Notes: a model not told the origin generated them from the sequence alone. Positions 1 through 15,426 are shown, counted from the stretch's first letter. The stretch is 64,000 bases of DNA from Gadus chalcogrammus (GCF_026213295.1 NC_079417.1:9741511-9805510), one strand, 5' to 3'. Numbers and translations: made by a program.

Positions 1-1725
1 GAAGAACTCCCTCGAGCACACAGAGCTTTCTGTGTTCAATAGTTACACCATCGGGGGTGAAAGGAGCTCCTCTCCAACATGCCATAAAATTGGTTATGGC
101 TTGGAGTTGTTCCAATTACAGTCATTTTTTGCTGGAGAGCTTTCCAACCCATTTCGAAAGGGCATCCTGCCATTGGAACAATTGCCCCCCCAGCCTGACC
201 AATGTTCCACACTGTGGCCAAAGTCATGTTCATGAAAACATGTCTGTTATGTCTTTCGCTATATGGTGAGGAAGCAGCAGTAGATCATTAAATTCACCGC
301 GGGAAGACCCTGCACTCTGGGTCAGTTCAGTTTTAGCCGCCTGATCTTTCCAGAGATGACCCAAGACCCTTTGCTTTGATGCTTATTGAGATTGTATTGT
401 TAATCGCACAATCTAACCTGAAGGTCAACTGTAATCAATAATACAAAGAATAAATCTATATCGTTGTTTTTCACCAATCATATCATTAAAAAAGATTTAC
501 TGACCTACAGAGGGTGACCTTTGTTCACAATACTTTAAGAGACGCCAGGGAGACTTTCAATTTAGACATTTTCTTTTCTTTAAAATTTTAAAGTAGAGTT
601 GCCCTTAACAATTTTTCCATAGCCTGAAATTCGCCCCTGGGATGACAGATGACGGCAGATAACAACGGGGAACATCTCTAATTTCCTGCCTGTTCCTAAG
701 TATGATTGAAGGCCATGTCACAGCACAGTTCGTGGCGGTCCTACATTTTTTTATTCCAGAAGATACGTTTAAAGAACAATTTTCCCTTTTTAAAGTCACT
801 GTGGTGTTCAATGAAAGATGAATAGCAGAGGATACTGTGTCGCATTCACAACCACAACACCTCTTTGGGCTGGTTTCCGAATGGCTTTTTTGCTTTTCTT
901 CAGTTATTTTTTCATTACTGCGTTGTACAGTCAATGCTTCGTGAGGAGGGAACTAAAGTCTCAAATCACTAATTTCCTAATCAATTCTAGAACCCGAAAG
1001 AAATACCGCTGTGTTAACTCATACACACGGCATGCCAACCTCAGGGTTCATTGGCCTTTCCTCTGAAAGCTCATGGGGCTTATAGCCTTTTGCCTTCATT
1101 TTTCAACCCTAACAGTGGGAAGTGCACACACATGCAGACGCAACACGAACCGAGAAATTAGTGCTCTGTCTAGTCATGTGGCTCTCCGGGTACAGCTTTG
1201 AGTTTTGTTGGAGCCATCAGTCATTATAATACAAGCTATAATCCGTTGATTCATACATTTCCCAAAAAGTTCTATTTAGAGTTCCATAGGAAACAAGTCT
1301 GTACAAAAGTAGAGCACTTAAAGAGAAGTGTGTATGATGTTAATTGTAATGCAATATTTAGCAACACTCATTTAATCAGCCTATAATATAGCAAAAATAT
1401 TGTTCACCAATACTTATATAATGGGAATAGTATGGATTAAGAATAGTAAATATCATCATTATGCAAGCGTTATAATGCAGCATACGGACACATCTTCCTA
1501 ATATAATTTAATAGCATTGATAAAAAATATAATGTAGCACTTTAGAATAACTGGAACTTTTAAGCAGTAATAAAGCAGTACCAAATAATGAATACCTCAT
1601 TAATAAAGCATTGTTCATGCATGCATACTCATTAGTAAGCTATTAATAATAAGTCAAGTGCTTTTCTTACCTAGCAATTACAGGTCCTCTCACTATTTGA
1701 AAGTATTCTCCAGACATATGGTCAG
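1..1725. other. No gene seen
   Basis: Mixed-composition sequence, becoming strongly AT-rich from about 1200. Open frames are short with no recognisable domain. No repeat longer than a few units is present. Confidence 0.6.
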
Positions 1726-2091
1726 TTAGCCTGGCTTATGCTGCGTTTTAATATCCATCCGTCTCGGAGGTCCGAGGACGTTGCCTAGCGACACGCACAA
1801 ACACGCCCCTTTTCCTCGGACGGCGAACTCGCCATCTCGGTTGAACTCAGTGGTGACCGAGCAAAATTCCGAGACAGAATTCAAGATGGCTGCGCCCATT
1901 GTGGCTTGACGTATGAACTGTTTTTATTGTGCTTGGACCACTTTGGTGGTTTAAATGGCAATTTCAATCACTCGTATTACTGCAATACCTTACTGCGTCC
2001 GTATCTCTGCCTATGGCCTATAGGCTACTTATTTCGGACCGCCTGGTCCTCTGCCAATGCTACCGCGACAACAGCTTTCCGGGTGGCGTCC

Positions 2092-2148
2092 ATGTTTTCC
2101 TCCAACGACGAAATTGGAGGAAAACATTAAATAATGTTTTAATGTTTT
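2092..2148. repeat. Two overlapping perfect hairpins
   Basis: First stem: 14 bp, ATGTTTTCCTCCAA (2092-2105) with its exact complement at 2114-2127 and an 8-nt loop. Its right arm overlaps the left arm of a second stem: AAAACATTAAA (2121-2131) with its complement at 2138-2148. Both are perfect. Confidence 0.85.
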
Positions 2149-2231
2149 ATATAATAAAACGCTTGAAGTGTGGGCGTGGCGTCAGATCTGAGATCCGAGT
2201 CGGTTCGCAGAGAATACTTGAACGCGGCACG

Positions 2232-2269
2232 CCAGACCTCATCTCAATCTACATTGGGAAGAGGTCTGG
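2232..2269. repeat. Hairpin CCAGACCTC/GAGGTCTGG
   Basis: Perfect 9-bp arms at 2232-2240 and 2261-2269 with a 20-nt loop, inside the GC-rich candidate element. Confidence 0.7.
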
Positions 2270-3107
2270 GAACCACACCTTAATTTTCTCGTATTTGAGG
2301 CGTGGTTTACGATTGCCCGGAGCCGTTTATTAGGCGCTACGAATGCCTATTATATGACTCTGTACCTAGCTCATAGCCAATCGTATCAATTATACCAGAT
2401 GACGTATGTAGCGCGACAGAAATTCGTTGAGGAGGAATGGTGTGTTTCATCGGACGCCAGCCTTCCGAGTTGCGCGTTTCTCGTCACTTCCGGTCTCGGA
2501 GCATTCATATAGTGTTCCTGTTCGTCTTTGTGATTGCGTCATGAAATTGGCTAGTCGTTGTTTATTGTTAGCTACATTAACCTCTTTAGCAAACCAGCCC
2601 GAAAACAAACAACACAACTTTACATTGTATTGTACGCACAGCAAGACAATGCAATGTATACATTGGTGACTGGAATTCGAATAAAGTACCAATGTAATCA
2701 AGTGTGTAAGAGCATTTTAAAACGACATTAAAATGACCTACGTGGTACAAAAAAAAAAAAAAAAATCTCTTCACGGGCGCAGCCATTTTGCTGAGAGCTT
2801 CATCAATGCTATCGGTCTACTCTCAGATTTTCGAAAGATGAAGACAAAAAGGGGACGTGCCTTCGAGAAATGCCGCAAGAAAGCATGGAGATCTTCGACT
2901 TTCGACTCGGAAGTCTGGCGTTCAAGGATTCAGGAACACACCAGAAGATGATGGGTGTGTCGCATAGACGTCGTCATTGTCTTGCCGTTCCTCCCCGTTC
3001 TGTGATTGGTTCCCTATCTAAGGCGAAAATCGGATCGATGGAATCCAGGCTGCCTAGCAGCGCAAAATGAAATTGCGCGCAAGGCAGCATGGGCATTCCC
3101 AGGCTAA

Positions 3108-4980
3108 TGGCCAGTGCCGTTCTAGCAACTGTAGGAAACGGCATCTTCCATATCTATTTCCTCCTTGGTGAGGAGGTTATCTTGTGTGACTTGGAAAAAA
3201 TAAATAAAAATGAAAAAGTGAATACAGCAAGGCAATTTCTCGGGCGTTTACACTCTTTCTGGAGCCTCAAAGTAGGCTTAAAGTAGGCCTATGCGATGAG
3301 CCCGACAACGTTTTCTGAAGGCAAGAGAGAGCATACTTAAGTGTCTATAGTAATGCTGCCTGCAACCTAATGGCTTTTGCAGCCAAGTATTCTGGCTCAT
3401 TCCTATCTGCACAAGCCAAAGCTTGTTTCTGATGCCTGGGGTCACTGAAGAAAAAAAATCGAATGCCCCTTCATATAACTAGCTGAGAACATCCCACAGC
3501 ACACGTTTAAGAAAATATAGAACCCTATTATTCAACAATCTGGAACTGAATGACGGTGGAATGATACGAGTTTAAAGTTGTTTAGCCATTTAACATTGGC
3601 CCATTTTCTCCATGTCCCCAAACGCAATATTGATTATCGAGCCAGAGGACTCAAACGTTGCTAATTCTGTTCCATGAGCCAAATTGGTGTCAGTGCACAC
3701 CTGTCGGCACTCCAACCCCACGCCTGGTCACGGTAGGTGAGCTCAACCTGGTTGCTTTTGATTAAGGTCTGGAGGTTAGAAAAATGTCATTTATACCCCA
3801 CAATGTGGCTTGTGTTGCCCCATTTCAGCAATTAATCCTCCCCATGCCTATGACAGTGACAAAAGACCTCCGCCCGGACTAATAACTCCAAGCCCATTTG
3901 GAATGGAAATATGCGCCCACCCCTCGTATGTTAGGGAGAGAGATTGCCTCTTATGGGTGGCATGGCCGATCATTCCTTTCTGCCTTTATTTTGTGGAGTC
4001 CAAGGGTTGTGTGACAAAATCAATATGTCTGTTTAAAACCATGGTTACTTAGAAAGCCAACCCGGTCAGACCAGCTTAGACCTTTGCTAACTACTCGTTT
4101 GTATTTCTTTCCAATAATGTTGGTCGTTTCTTGATGATGTGAAAGGAGAGACCATTATATATTTTACATTGAAACAATGCAAGGTTGTTGCATCGTGTAA
4201 ATATAGATGCACAGCAAAGGACCATCACAAGTTGCACTGATATGCAGTTTTTTTTGGATTATTTTTGTTGGAAAATGATTTCTGCATTCAGTTTTCTTTT
4301 TGTGTTCCCTTTATCCCCTTTTATAGACTCATTTTTTCCCCTTGCTTTTATTTCCTTAGATTTGCTGTCCCATTTATATTCCTGGCTAAGTTATTCTTGA
4401 TACAATTTGAGAGGCCTGTTCATTGCTTAGAGTAAGCTTGTTAATTGTAAAAATTATATTAAACCAGTAAAAAATGAAGTTCATAGACAGTGTTTCAAAA
4501 TCTTCTATTTCCTGACCGCGTTAATAACATTTTGCCTTTAATTTTTAGTGAAAACAATAAGTACGGTTTAGACCAAATATTTTGTCCAAGGGTGAAGCCT
4601 GTTATTGATGTTATTACATTTATTCAAATGCTTCTCATCTAAAAAGGCATTTTGACATTAATCATGACTTTCCACATTTCATCTTAAAACACATTGATTC
4701 ACTTTAAAAATCATTTTTGGAGAAAATGATTTTACCATTTTATTCGGTAAACAGAAATAACTTTCTAGTTTGTTTCTAGTTTAAATTCTCATTCAGCGGG
4801 TAAATCACCTCTCTCTATCTCTCCCTGTAAATTTATCTGCCAGCCCCAGTGTTAGATATTCCCAAATGCCTTTTCCAGTAATGAAATACCACAATTTATT
4901 CTGTTCTCCTCTCTTTGCCCCTGTCCTCCCCTGGTTCTGTTGACTGTTAACCCACTCACCACCACTACCTAACCACGACC
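3108..4980. other. No gene seen
   Basis: AT-rich intergenic sequence with frequent stops in all frames. No repeat array, splice-linked frame or RNA gene recognised. Confidence 0.6.
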
Positions 4981-5150
4981 TCCCTTTCCCCTCTCTCTCT
5001 CCCTCGATCGGTCTCTGTCTCTCTCTCGATCGGTCTCTGTCTCTCTCTCTCTCTTTACCTCTCTCTCTCTCCCTCTTCTTAGCTCCCTCCGTCTTTCTCT
5101 CCCTGTCTCCCTCTCTTTCTCCCTCTCTCTATCTCTCCCTGTCTCAGTCC
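4981..5150. repeat. Imperfect (CT)n pyrimidine tract
   Basis: Roughly 170 bp of CT-rich sequence on the + strand, with a duplicated CGATCGGTCTCTGTCTCT segment (about 5004-5046). The Arg/Glu-rich frame on the minus strand is a translation of this tract, not a gene. Confidence 0.85.
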
Positions 5151-5526
5151 GGAGAGAGTACATTTCTCTTCCCACTCTGACTGTCAGTGTGCCTATTATT
5201 CACACTCCTCCCTTCGGAGGCCTTGCTAACAGATTGCCAATAAGTTGGGTGGCAGCCCAGCCCAGATGAGTGCCCCCCACCCCCAGTAATGGCCCCTCTC
5301 TGGGGAAGGGGTCCCATTGCTGTCACTGATCCGACCAGCCTTCCAACCTCACGCCATCCTCCTTTCTCTCCTCTTCCCTTTCAGTCTGATCTCTCCCGGG
5401 TGATCAATCATAGGTTAAACACACACCTGTGTCCACTGTAACAGCCACTGGCCTGGAAAAACACTTGGGTACACACCTGGAAACGGACATGGATGTATGC
5501 AAAACTTCTGTATCACAACCTGAGCG

Positions 5527-5757
5527 GGATATGATCATTCACTGGTTCGTTCATGATTTTATATCATCCCGGATTGACAAGGACAATTTCCTTTTTACCG
5601 GTCTCGACATGGCGCCTCTTCACCGACTGGAAATGGTCCAGAATGAGGCTGCAAGGCTGTTGACCGGGTCCAGCAGATCAACTCTGATCACTTCAGCCTC
5701 TTTAGATTGGCCTTCAAGCTCAGGACCCTGTTTTAAGGTACTTGTGAATACATGTCG
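5527..5757 (+). pseudogene. Decayed L2/CR1-like LINE reverse-transcriptase fragment
   Basis: The frame reads HDFISSRIDKDNF, then HRLEMVQNEAARLLTG, then LITSASLDWPSS and FKVLV. This is the conserved region downstream of the catalytic palm in L2/CR1-type LINEs, whose consensus is HAF-xSR-DYCN, LQ-VQNAAARLLT, ITP-LxSLHWLP and FKxL. The DYCN core has decayed to DKDN, and flanking RT and endonuclease parts are absent. It is a dead 5'- and 3'-truncated copy. Confidence 0.75.
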
Positions 5758-6390
5758 TTAGCCTCATAGCAGTGTCTAAGTCATATTTTGGCCGAACGCT
5801 GGTGATTCACTCTAATCAATCTAGCTAATCAGAGTGCTTTTTACATTTCATAATAACTATCTGCCTAAGTCATCTATTTGACTTAAATAGACGCTAAATG
5901 CAAGATGCACCTCAAATTATGACGCGACAAGTTTAACTTGTAACATGGAAACATGCAAAATTAGATTGTATTCCCAAATGATTCCATAAATAAGGAGATA
6001 GAATAGGGACACAGAGGTGTAGTGATAGAAGGGAATACACTTCACTGCTGGATTTTAACCAGGGGACTCTAACCAGGCGTTTAACTGATGAAAACCTAAG
6101 AAATTACAATTTGATTTCAGCCAAGGGTATTATGAAGCAATTAATTTGCAAGACGTTAAAAGGCTGACATCATGTGCTAGAATCGTCAAATCTTGTTATT
6201 GATTGTGTAAAACAATTAGCACGCAAAATGCACATTTGATGTGACTAAGCTCTAGAGTCATTGTCCTGTTAAATTTATAGTGTTTATAACTCTCTCCCTG
6301 ACTCTCTCCATCAAAGCCAATTTAATGGTTCTGGTGATCCCTTACCGAAAATACACTTTAAGTTCAAGTGCTTTGCACTTACATCATGGC

Positions 6391-6585
<195 letters not shown>

Positions 6586-7531
6586 AAATACCGCATTTTC
6601 TTCCGTCAGTTTAAATCTAAGAAATGGAATGGATTTTTCTGCTTGACCAGAACATGCTACTGGGATCCATCTTATCCAATGACGTTCAGTCGGATGACTC
6701 TTCCCTTTTCTATATCGCTCCAATTATAGCCGCTTCAATTAAATGAATTGTGTTCCTTGAAGTGATGGTTGCTTCACAGGAGAACTGGAATGCTAACTGC
6801 GGGTGACTGCGGCGCAATGGATGTGATCCATCCACGGCTGGGATTAATTCATTTGGTGTTTCTTGTGCTGTCACCATCCCCAAAACAAATAACCATCAAA
6901 CTGCGCAGATTTCACTCCATTGCATCAATGTAACCCCCATGTGTGTTTGACAGCTACAATGCTATCAAAGGCCAAAGTGTTCATTTATTTGCCCGCACCA
7001 AATCGATTATTGCCCATGTGTGTGTGTGCATGCTCACATTTGTTCATGGATCACTGTACCCTTCAGTCGATCAAAAAGCCACCGCTTAAGGTCTTGGCCT
7101 GTATCGGAGATGACTTATCCATCGGCAGCCTGACACAGAGACAGCGAAGGGGAGGCCATGTGTGGCTGGGTGTGGTCAGCAATCAGGTTTAATTGATTTA
7201 TTTGCTTGATTCCTTTACGTGCATTTAAGATTGTTTAAGGCATCATTAGGTTGTCCAATTGGGTTAAAAAGGTTTCGGGATGACAAACATGTACTGTGAG
7301 GATAAGAATGGGAGGGAGGGAGGGAGGGAGGGATGGGAGATGAAGGGCATCCTATTTGTTAGAATTCTAATTAAAATACAAATTTGTTAATCAGCATTCA
7401 CAAGAAGTCACAACACATAAAACATGCAAACCACTAAGGGGGCAGCAGTGGATTACACCGGGTGGGCTTGAACAGGCATTGACCACTCACCTTGAACACG
7501 CGCTGGTGTCCTGCAAGACGCAGACACGCAT

Positions 7532-7584
7532 ACACACACACACACACACACACACATACACACTTACACCCGCAACGCAGGCAT

Positions 7585-7674
<90 letters not shown>
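7532..7674. repeat. Two (CA)n microsatellites separated by 29 bp
   Basis: A short array (7532-7556) and a long pure one (about 7586-7674). Confidence 0.97.
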
Positions 7675-7678
<4 letters not shown>

Positions 7679-7679
7679 A

Positions 7680-9254
7680 TGCAATAAACAGATACAGTAG
7701 ATAGTATGGCATGTAGTGTAGATATGTCTATTGCCGTTATAGCTATACCTCATAGTGGGTCATGGCAAAGGGATTCTGTCCCCAGTAGTGTTTCTGAAAC
7801 GCTTTCCTCATGCATACTCACAGACCACTGCACTGCCTCCGTTTGCAATCATAGCAGTCATCCGTTTTCTAAGAAATTTACATTTTCCCCTGTCCACACA
7901 ACATCTGCAAGATTTTCCATTCATCCCCTTCTTAAGACCAATTTCAGAAAGCACAGGCAAGGTTTTGGCGGCGAACAACTTGGTCCTATGCACACTGGGC
8001 CGCTTTGACCTTCTCGTACGAATATTCAATGTCCTGCTGAGGGATGGAAGAAATCTCTTGTCCCGCTGTGCAAGTAAGTTTAAGTGAGTCATATTATACA
8101 GCAATAGTTATATTGAGCCATTTGTTGAACAAGAATAGACCGGTGTTGAACCAAAGAATGAAGCTAAAGACCTGTTAATTCGCCCAGAAGTTATGATGGG
8201 GACATTCAAAATGGTGTCACAAAAAATAAGCTGTGGAATACGCACCGCTAACTTTTCATCCAAAGGAAATAATACGCCAGAAAGGCTCTCTCCAACTGAC
8301 CAAATATATTGTGCCGCGACAAAGATATTAAGTTGCTGGAGTCCTTTGTTCGCAAATGTTGCGGGGCCCTGTTGTGTGCATGGAAGGCCAAACGTAAACG
8401 ATGAAAAGAGGCTTTATAACCCCCTTATCTGGCGTAGTGTAGACACTCATCGACGTGTTTCACCCACAACAAATCAAACCCTAACAAAGCATCAATAGTG
8501 ACATATAGGTTGAGCGGGGGAAAAAGCATCAGATAAACTGTAAAGCGTTTAAAACTGTATCTCCATAGACCTAGCCTCTCTTGTTTGTGGACGCCTTGAT
8601 ACAGTCTGTGCACGTCCACACACACCCCATCCAAAAGGACACGTTGCAAAATGCTCAGATATGCCAGCCATTCAATAATGGTTGACAATGACAGTGCAGG
8701 GTAAAGCCTCATTTACCTGCTATTATTCTGGACTATCCTGCCAACCCGTCCCGCATCAATGGTCTGCCAATGAATCTCTCGTTCAACCTGAGAGATGTCT
8801 ATAAAGCTATAAACCAATAAAAAAACAACTGAGAGAGTAGTCTTTAGCCCTAGAGCCGCTCACAACCAGCCCATAGAAATGTGTTTTCGTCGGGCTTGAA
8901 CTGTTTCACGTGGCAGCCCTGTCTTTCCGGGCCTCTTTTCTGCTTGGTGTAGTTAACCACGTGTAGGATCCAACATGGCCTGCCTGCCCACCAGTGGACG
9001 AGCAGATGTAACCCCCGGGGCCGGACAGGATATTGTGGGACGGCCAGAGACACTTAAATCGGGGCGTGATCATCACTGGTGGGTTTTTGGTAGACTCCTT
9101 TTGTGTGTGAGTGTGTGCGTGCGTTCGTTCGTGCGTCCGTGCTTGTGTGTCTGGTTGGGTGTCTTTCTTTTATGTTTGTGTGTTTGTGTTTGTGGAGGGG
9201 TTAGTGCAGTTGGAGAGAAGAGAGAGGACAAATGTTTCATAATTAAATGAGAAC
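7680..9254. other. No gene seen
   Basis: Mixed-composition unique sequence. Frames of about 100 codons near 7.7-8.5 kb show no domain, splice context or strand consistency, and are treated as chance. Confidence 0.55.
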
Positions 9255-10357
<1,103 letters not shown>

Positions 10358-10612
10358 TTTACTGAAGCCGCCCCCTCCCTCTGGAACGCCCTCCTCCCCA
10401 ATGACATCCGCAATGCCAACACTCTTTCATCCTCCAAAACAGCCCTCAAAACACACCTTTTCACCCTTGCTTTTAACCTTTGAATGTTTCTTTTTTTTTT
10501 TTCTTTTTTTTTTGATTCTATGATTTAGCTGCTTTTGTGATGCGTCTTTGATGATTGGGAAAAGCGCTATATAAAACGAATGTATTATTATGTTAGTATT
10601 ATTATTTCCGAA
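10358..10612 (+). pseudogene. L2-like LINE 3' end: ORF C-terminus, 3'UTR and ATT tail
   Basis: The frame from 10358 reads FTEAAPSLWNALLPNDIRNA, continues with a segment containing TALKTHLFTLAFNL, and stops at TGA (about 10484). This is the typical C-terminal tail of teleost L2-clade LINEs. A 3'UTR follows with T-runs, then the AAAAGCGCTATATAAAACGA motif and ATT-type repeats characteristic of these 3' ends. It is a 5'-truncated dead copy, possibly of the same family as the fragment near 5.6 kb. Confidence 0.8.
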
Positions 10613-11060
10613 TCATGGTATTAAGCGCGGAACAAGTGATGCTACAGAGAGCAGAGTCTCTGAGACGAGGCATCCCCACCTCCTAGTAGTAAAACACGCT
10701 GATGGCCTCCAATGACATGGCCCCTCTGTTCCTTTCTCCTCTCTAACTGTGGGTGCTTTTCAAGATTGAGCATTTTACAAGAACCCTTGTGCTTCGGTCC
10801 AATAATACGGTAGCTTCACACCTCTTAGTGGCCAATTTTCACTATCTAAACATGGCTGAAATTACCGTTCCTTTCTTCTCTACGTTCGCCCGACAAAACA
10901 CTGTACTTTAAAATCCACTACGGGAACATCAAAGGATGAAAGGTTCCCTTTGATCTCCTCTAAGCATAGAGAGTCATTGCACACCGGGGATGACATAACA
11001 CCCTAATTTCACACTGAATAAACATGACGGTGATCTTTTACAGCACTCACCGCCCTCCCG
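10613..11060. other. No gene seen
   Basis: Unique sequence between the LINE tail and the CA array. Nothing recognised. Confidence 0.55.
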
Positions 11061-11200
<140 letters not shown>

Positions 11201-11289
11201 ATGCCCCCCCCCCACCTGTACCAAACCGACACCCAAAAGTCCTGAGGAAGATGAATTCGGCGCATTCTTCTTTTATTCCAGACGAGTGC

Positions 11290-11363
11290 TCCACCACCTC
11301 CACCTCCTCCTCCTCCACCACCTCCTCCTCCTCCTCCTCCACCTCCTCCTCCTGCACCACCAA
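11290..11363. repeat. Imperfect (CCT/CCA)n trinucleotide repeat
   Basis: CTCCACCAC/CTCCTC-type repeat. The Glu/Ser-rich frames across it are repeat translations. Confidence 0.9.
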
Positions 11364-11689
11364 GGTCTCCCTGACCTCCGGAGAGATGACAGCATCAGGC
11401 GGCTCCTGCTTTGCTTGCGTTTTAGCGGCGGCGTCGAGGGCCTCTTATCTGTTCCATTTTATTGAATGGATTTAGGTTCCTTCATCCCCTCGTTCTCCCA
11501 GGGGCCCACCCACTTACAGGTGTTGGGGAGCCTTTTTTATGCTGACTGTATCAACATGTAATATCCCTCCGAGCCGGCCGGGACGACACAGAAACCCCCG
11601 CTGGAAAGGAAAAACACACACACGGCAAGTGCAAAAAAAGAAACACCTCCATGCATGAACTCATGGAGTCTGGCTCCCCACGTGCACAT

Positions 11690-11745
11690 GTAGCCGCCGT
11701 GCACAAAAATAGACCAGCGCGTTCACGCACACAAACACACACACA

Positions 11746-11781
<36 letters not shown>

Positions 11782-11905
11782 CAGCCGTGCACTCAAATAG
11801 ACCGGCATGTTCAAGTGCACTCTGATGCACGCTAATGTGCACACACACACTCACAGACGATGGCGCACACACACACACACACTTTCAGACACGTACACAA
11901 ACAAA
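11690..11905. repeat. CA-rich cluster with a duplicated unique flank
   Basis: A CA array at about 11748-11779 is bracketed by two related copies of a segment containing CCGTGCAC, AAATAGACC and GTTCA (about 11695-11724 and 11783-11815), followed by more short CA tracts. Confidence 0.75.
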
Positions 11906-13062
<1,157 letters not shown>

Positions 13063-13275
13063 GCTGATCTGATTTTATATGGTGTATGGCTGTGAATAGC
13101 AGGGTGATTGGGGAAAGAGAGTTACAGTAAAATATGGATAATTATATATGTACACCAATATGATGCCGTAAAGAAAACTATATATTTAGGCAACTAACTA
13201 CAAAAAGAAAAAAAGGTGCAGGGGAAGTAGCATTATGGAAATACAACAAAAAAACATACAGATATGAGAATGCAA

Positions 13276-13415
<140 letters not shown>

Positions 13416-15215
13416 ACATGTGTGTTTTTGATGCAGGGCGGCATAAAACAGCCTAAATGCCCCATGGACTAACTCTTAATGATTACTTATCACCCGAAAG
13501 GAAGCAATTAAAGTCGGAGGATTTGGTGCTAAGGCGCATCTTAACAATGCTTGGATATTCCTATACTTGTATACATATTTCCCCAAATATCAGTAACAGT
13601 TGGCAGATCAACCCCAAAGGTACATTGAAACACTGCACTGACAAAACTAGCCGAGAACAATGAGTCTATCTATTATTTTCTGCACTGCACTGTCATTTTC
13701 TACTAGACAAATTAAGTGCTTTACGTTAAGCCACTGGATTTTGTTCCTTATTACTGCCATTAAAACCTGCATATGACACATTACTTTAAGTTTGCATCTC
13801 CCAATTAGAGAGTGGTAGCAGCTGTGGGAAGAGGCTCTCCATACCACCCCAGACCGCTGAATCTTATGTGATTGCAGCTCTGCTATACTTCCTCGATTAA
13901 GGGCTTTGTTAACCACTGGTTTAGACTTGCCTGTGTCTGGCTTGTGTGCTTTTCAGATTCACAAGGAAGGGTAGAAGTACAGGTAGTGCTGTTGAAAATA
14001 AGCAACTTAGGGAGTCGAACATTCAAGAAAACCTCTGAAGGGTTATCCTACACCGAAAGACCTCGATCAAATGTATATCTTTATATTCTATAAAAAAAAT
14101 CATATTATATAGTGTATTTTTTTTTGAGGAAATATAATCAATAAACAAAGCCAATAAAGTCAATAATACCCCGTTTCTCTGTTATTTTATCGATGTATTT
14201 ACACCAGCTCCTCATCCTTCCTCCACTCGATATTGAAGCAATCCATTGAAAATTTGGTCAGGCTGACAAGATCGACACAGCCTCGAAAGGTCACATTTAA
14301 TGGATGTCAGGTATGGGAGATTCCTTTTTTCCAATATGTCAGCCAACGCAATCATTATCTTTCAGGCTTTTTTGTGCACCAAGGGCGGTTCTCTGGACTA
14401 TAGCCTTTTTCCCTCCTTTTTATTGTATCTTTTTTTCGGGAAATGACTTTGGCGACGAGGACGTTCACACGAGGACAAGCACATTTTTTACAGGACAGTG
14501 GACACAAGTTGAACCGGAGCCACGGTGCTATGTCAGTGATATGCAGATCCACCATTTGAACGGGACCAGGATGAACTGTCCTTGAGTGGGTGATAAAGCA
14601 TATGCTGCTCTTTTACACGTTTATTTTCCCCCCAAAAGTGTGACAACCTGAATATTAACTAGAATAGGTTATAAACCAGTATGACTAACACACTGCATGG
14701 CCCCACTCTTAATATCATTTTACTGGATATACTGTACTTTATAAAAGAAAATCACAAGTGTAAGAATCTGCCATTATATTGATGGACAGAAGCACAAGGG
14801 AGCTAAACAAGCAACTTAAGCACTTAACTGAATGCGACACACACGCAAAGAGGCACACACACGCCCGCGCACACACGCACACGCACAGTCACTATCACTG
14901 GTGGCACAAGATCCATGACAACTTTTCGGGTAGATATTTGTTTTGACTTTCACCTTCAGAGCTCAACAAAGAGAAAAATAAAATCTAGTTATACTCTGCG
15001 GCAGACTGCAGAACAGAGAGACAGCTGCGTAGCTCGAAACGTGAGATGGTGAGTATTCTTCCTAGTGTTAACTAAGAGAGCTGAGTTAAATAAACTTAAA
15101 TTCATGAACTTTTTTCCACTGCTCTGTAAACCATAGGTAACGCATCGATTAAACACCACTACATCATATAAGCGCCTTCACAACTGGGACCATGTGCACA
15201 TCCACGGACACATGC
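13416..15215. other. No gene seen
   Basis: AT-rich unique sequence with only short CA/GC tracts (14836-14887). No gene recognised. Confidence 0.55.
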
Positions 15216-15246
15216 ACTTTCATGCACCTCTAAGGTGCATGAAAGT
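15216..15246. repeat. Perfect hairpin A (14-bp stem)
   Basis: ACTTTCATGCACCT (15216-15229), 3-nt loop CTA, perfect complement at 15233-15246. First of three consecutive hairpins. Confidence 0.95.
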
Positions 15247-15249
15247 ACT

Positions 15250-15285
15250 TTCTCGTACTTTCTTGTATCCAAGAAAGTACGAGAA
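15250..15285. repeat. Perfect hairpin B (16-bp stem)
   Basis: TTCTCGTACTTTCTTG (15250-15265), loop TATC, perfect complement at 15270-15285. Only 3 bp separate it from hairpin A. Confidence 0.95.
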
Positions 15286-15315
15286 CTAAACATAGTCAGG
15301 CCATTCTGCAGTACA
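15263..15315 (+). repeat. 53-bp exact dispersed repeat, copy 1
   Basis: The segment begins TTGTATCCAAGAAAGTACGA and ends CATTCTGCAGTACA, and is identical to 16173-16225. This copy begins within hairpin B and ends at hairpin C. Confidence 0.95.
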
Positions 15316-15346
15316 TGAACACCTTCATCCGCATGAAGGTGTTCAT
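15315..15346. repeat. Perfect hairpin C (14-bp stem)
   Basis: ATGAACACCTTCAT (15315-15328), loop CCGC, perfect complement at 15333-15346. It starts at the last base of the 53-bp duplicated segment. Confidence 0.95.
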
Positions 15347-15382
15347 AAAAGCTTTTTTTCACCCTGAAGCATTCTAACACCT

Positions 15383-15393
15383 GGTATATATAT

Positions 15394-15426
<33 letters not shown>

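Larger units (their letters stand above)
1726..3107. mobile_element. Candidate unclassified DNA transposon, GC-rich, 1.38 kb
   Basis: The block is clearly richer in CG dinucleotides than the AT-rich DNA on both sides. Inverted ends TTAGCCTGG (1726-1734) and CCAGGCTAA (3099-3107) bracket it. An internal inverted pair TGGCTGCGCCC/GGGCGCAGCCA lies at 1887-1897 and 2775-2785. It contains several strong hairpins and a 17-18 nt A-run (about 2750-2765). I see no transposase domain and no convincing target duplication, so both boundaries and class are tentative. It could be more than one insertion. Confidence 0.35.
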
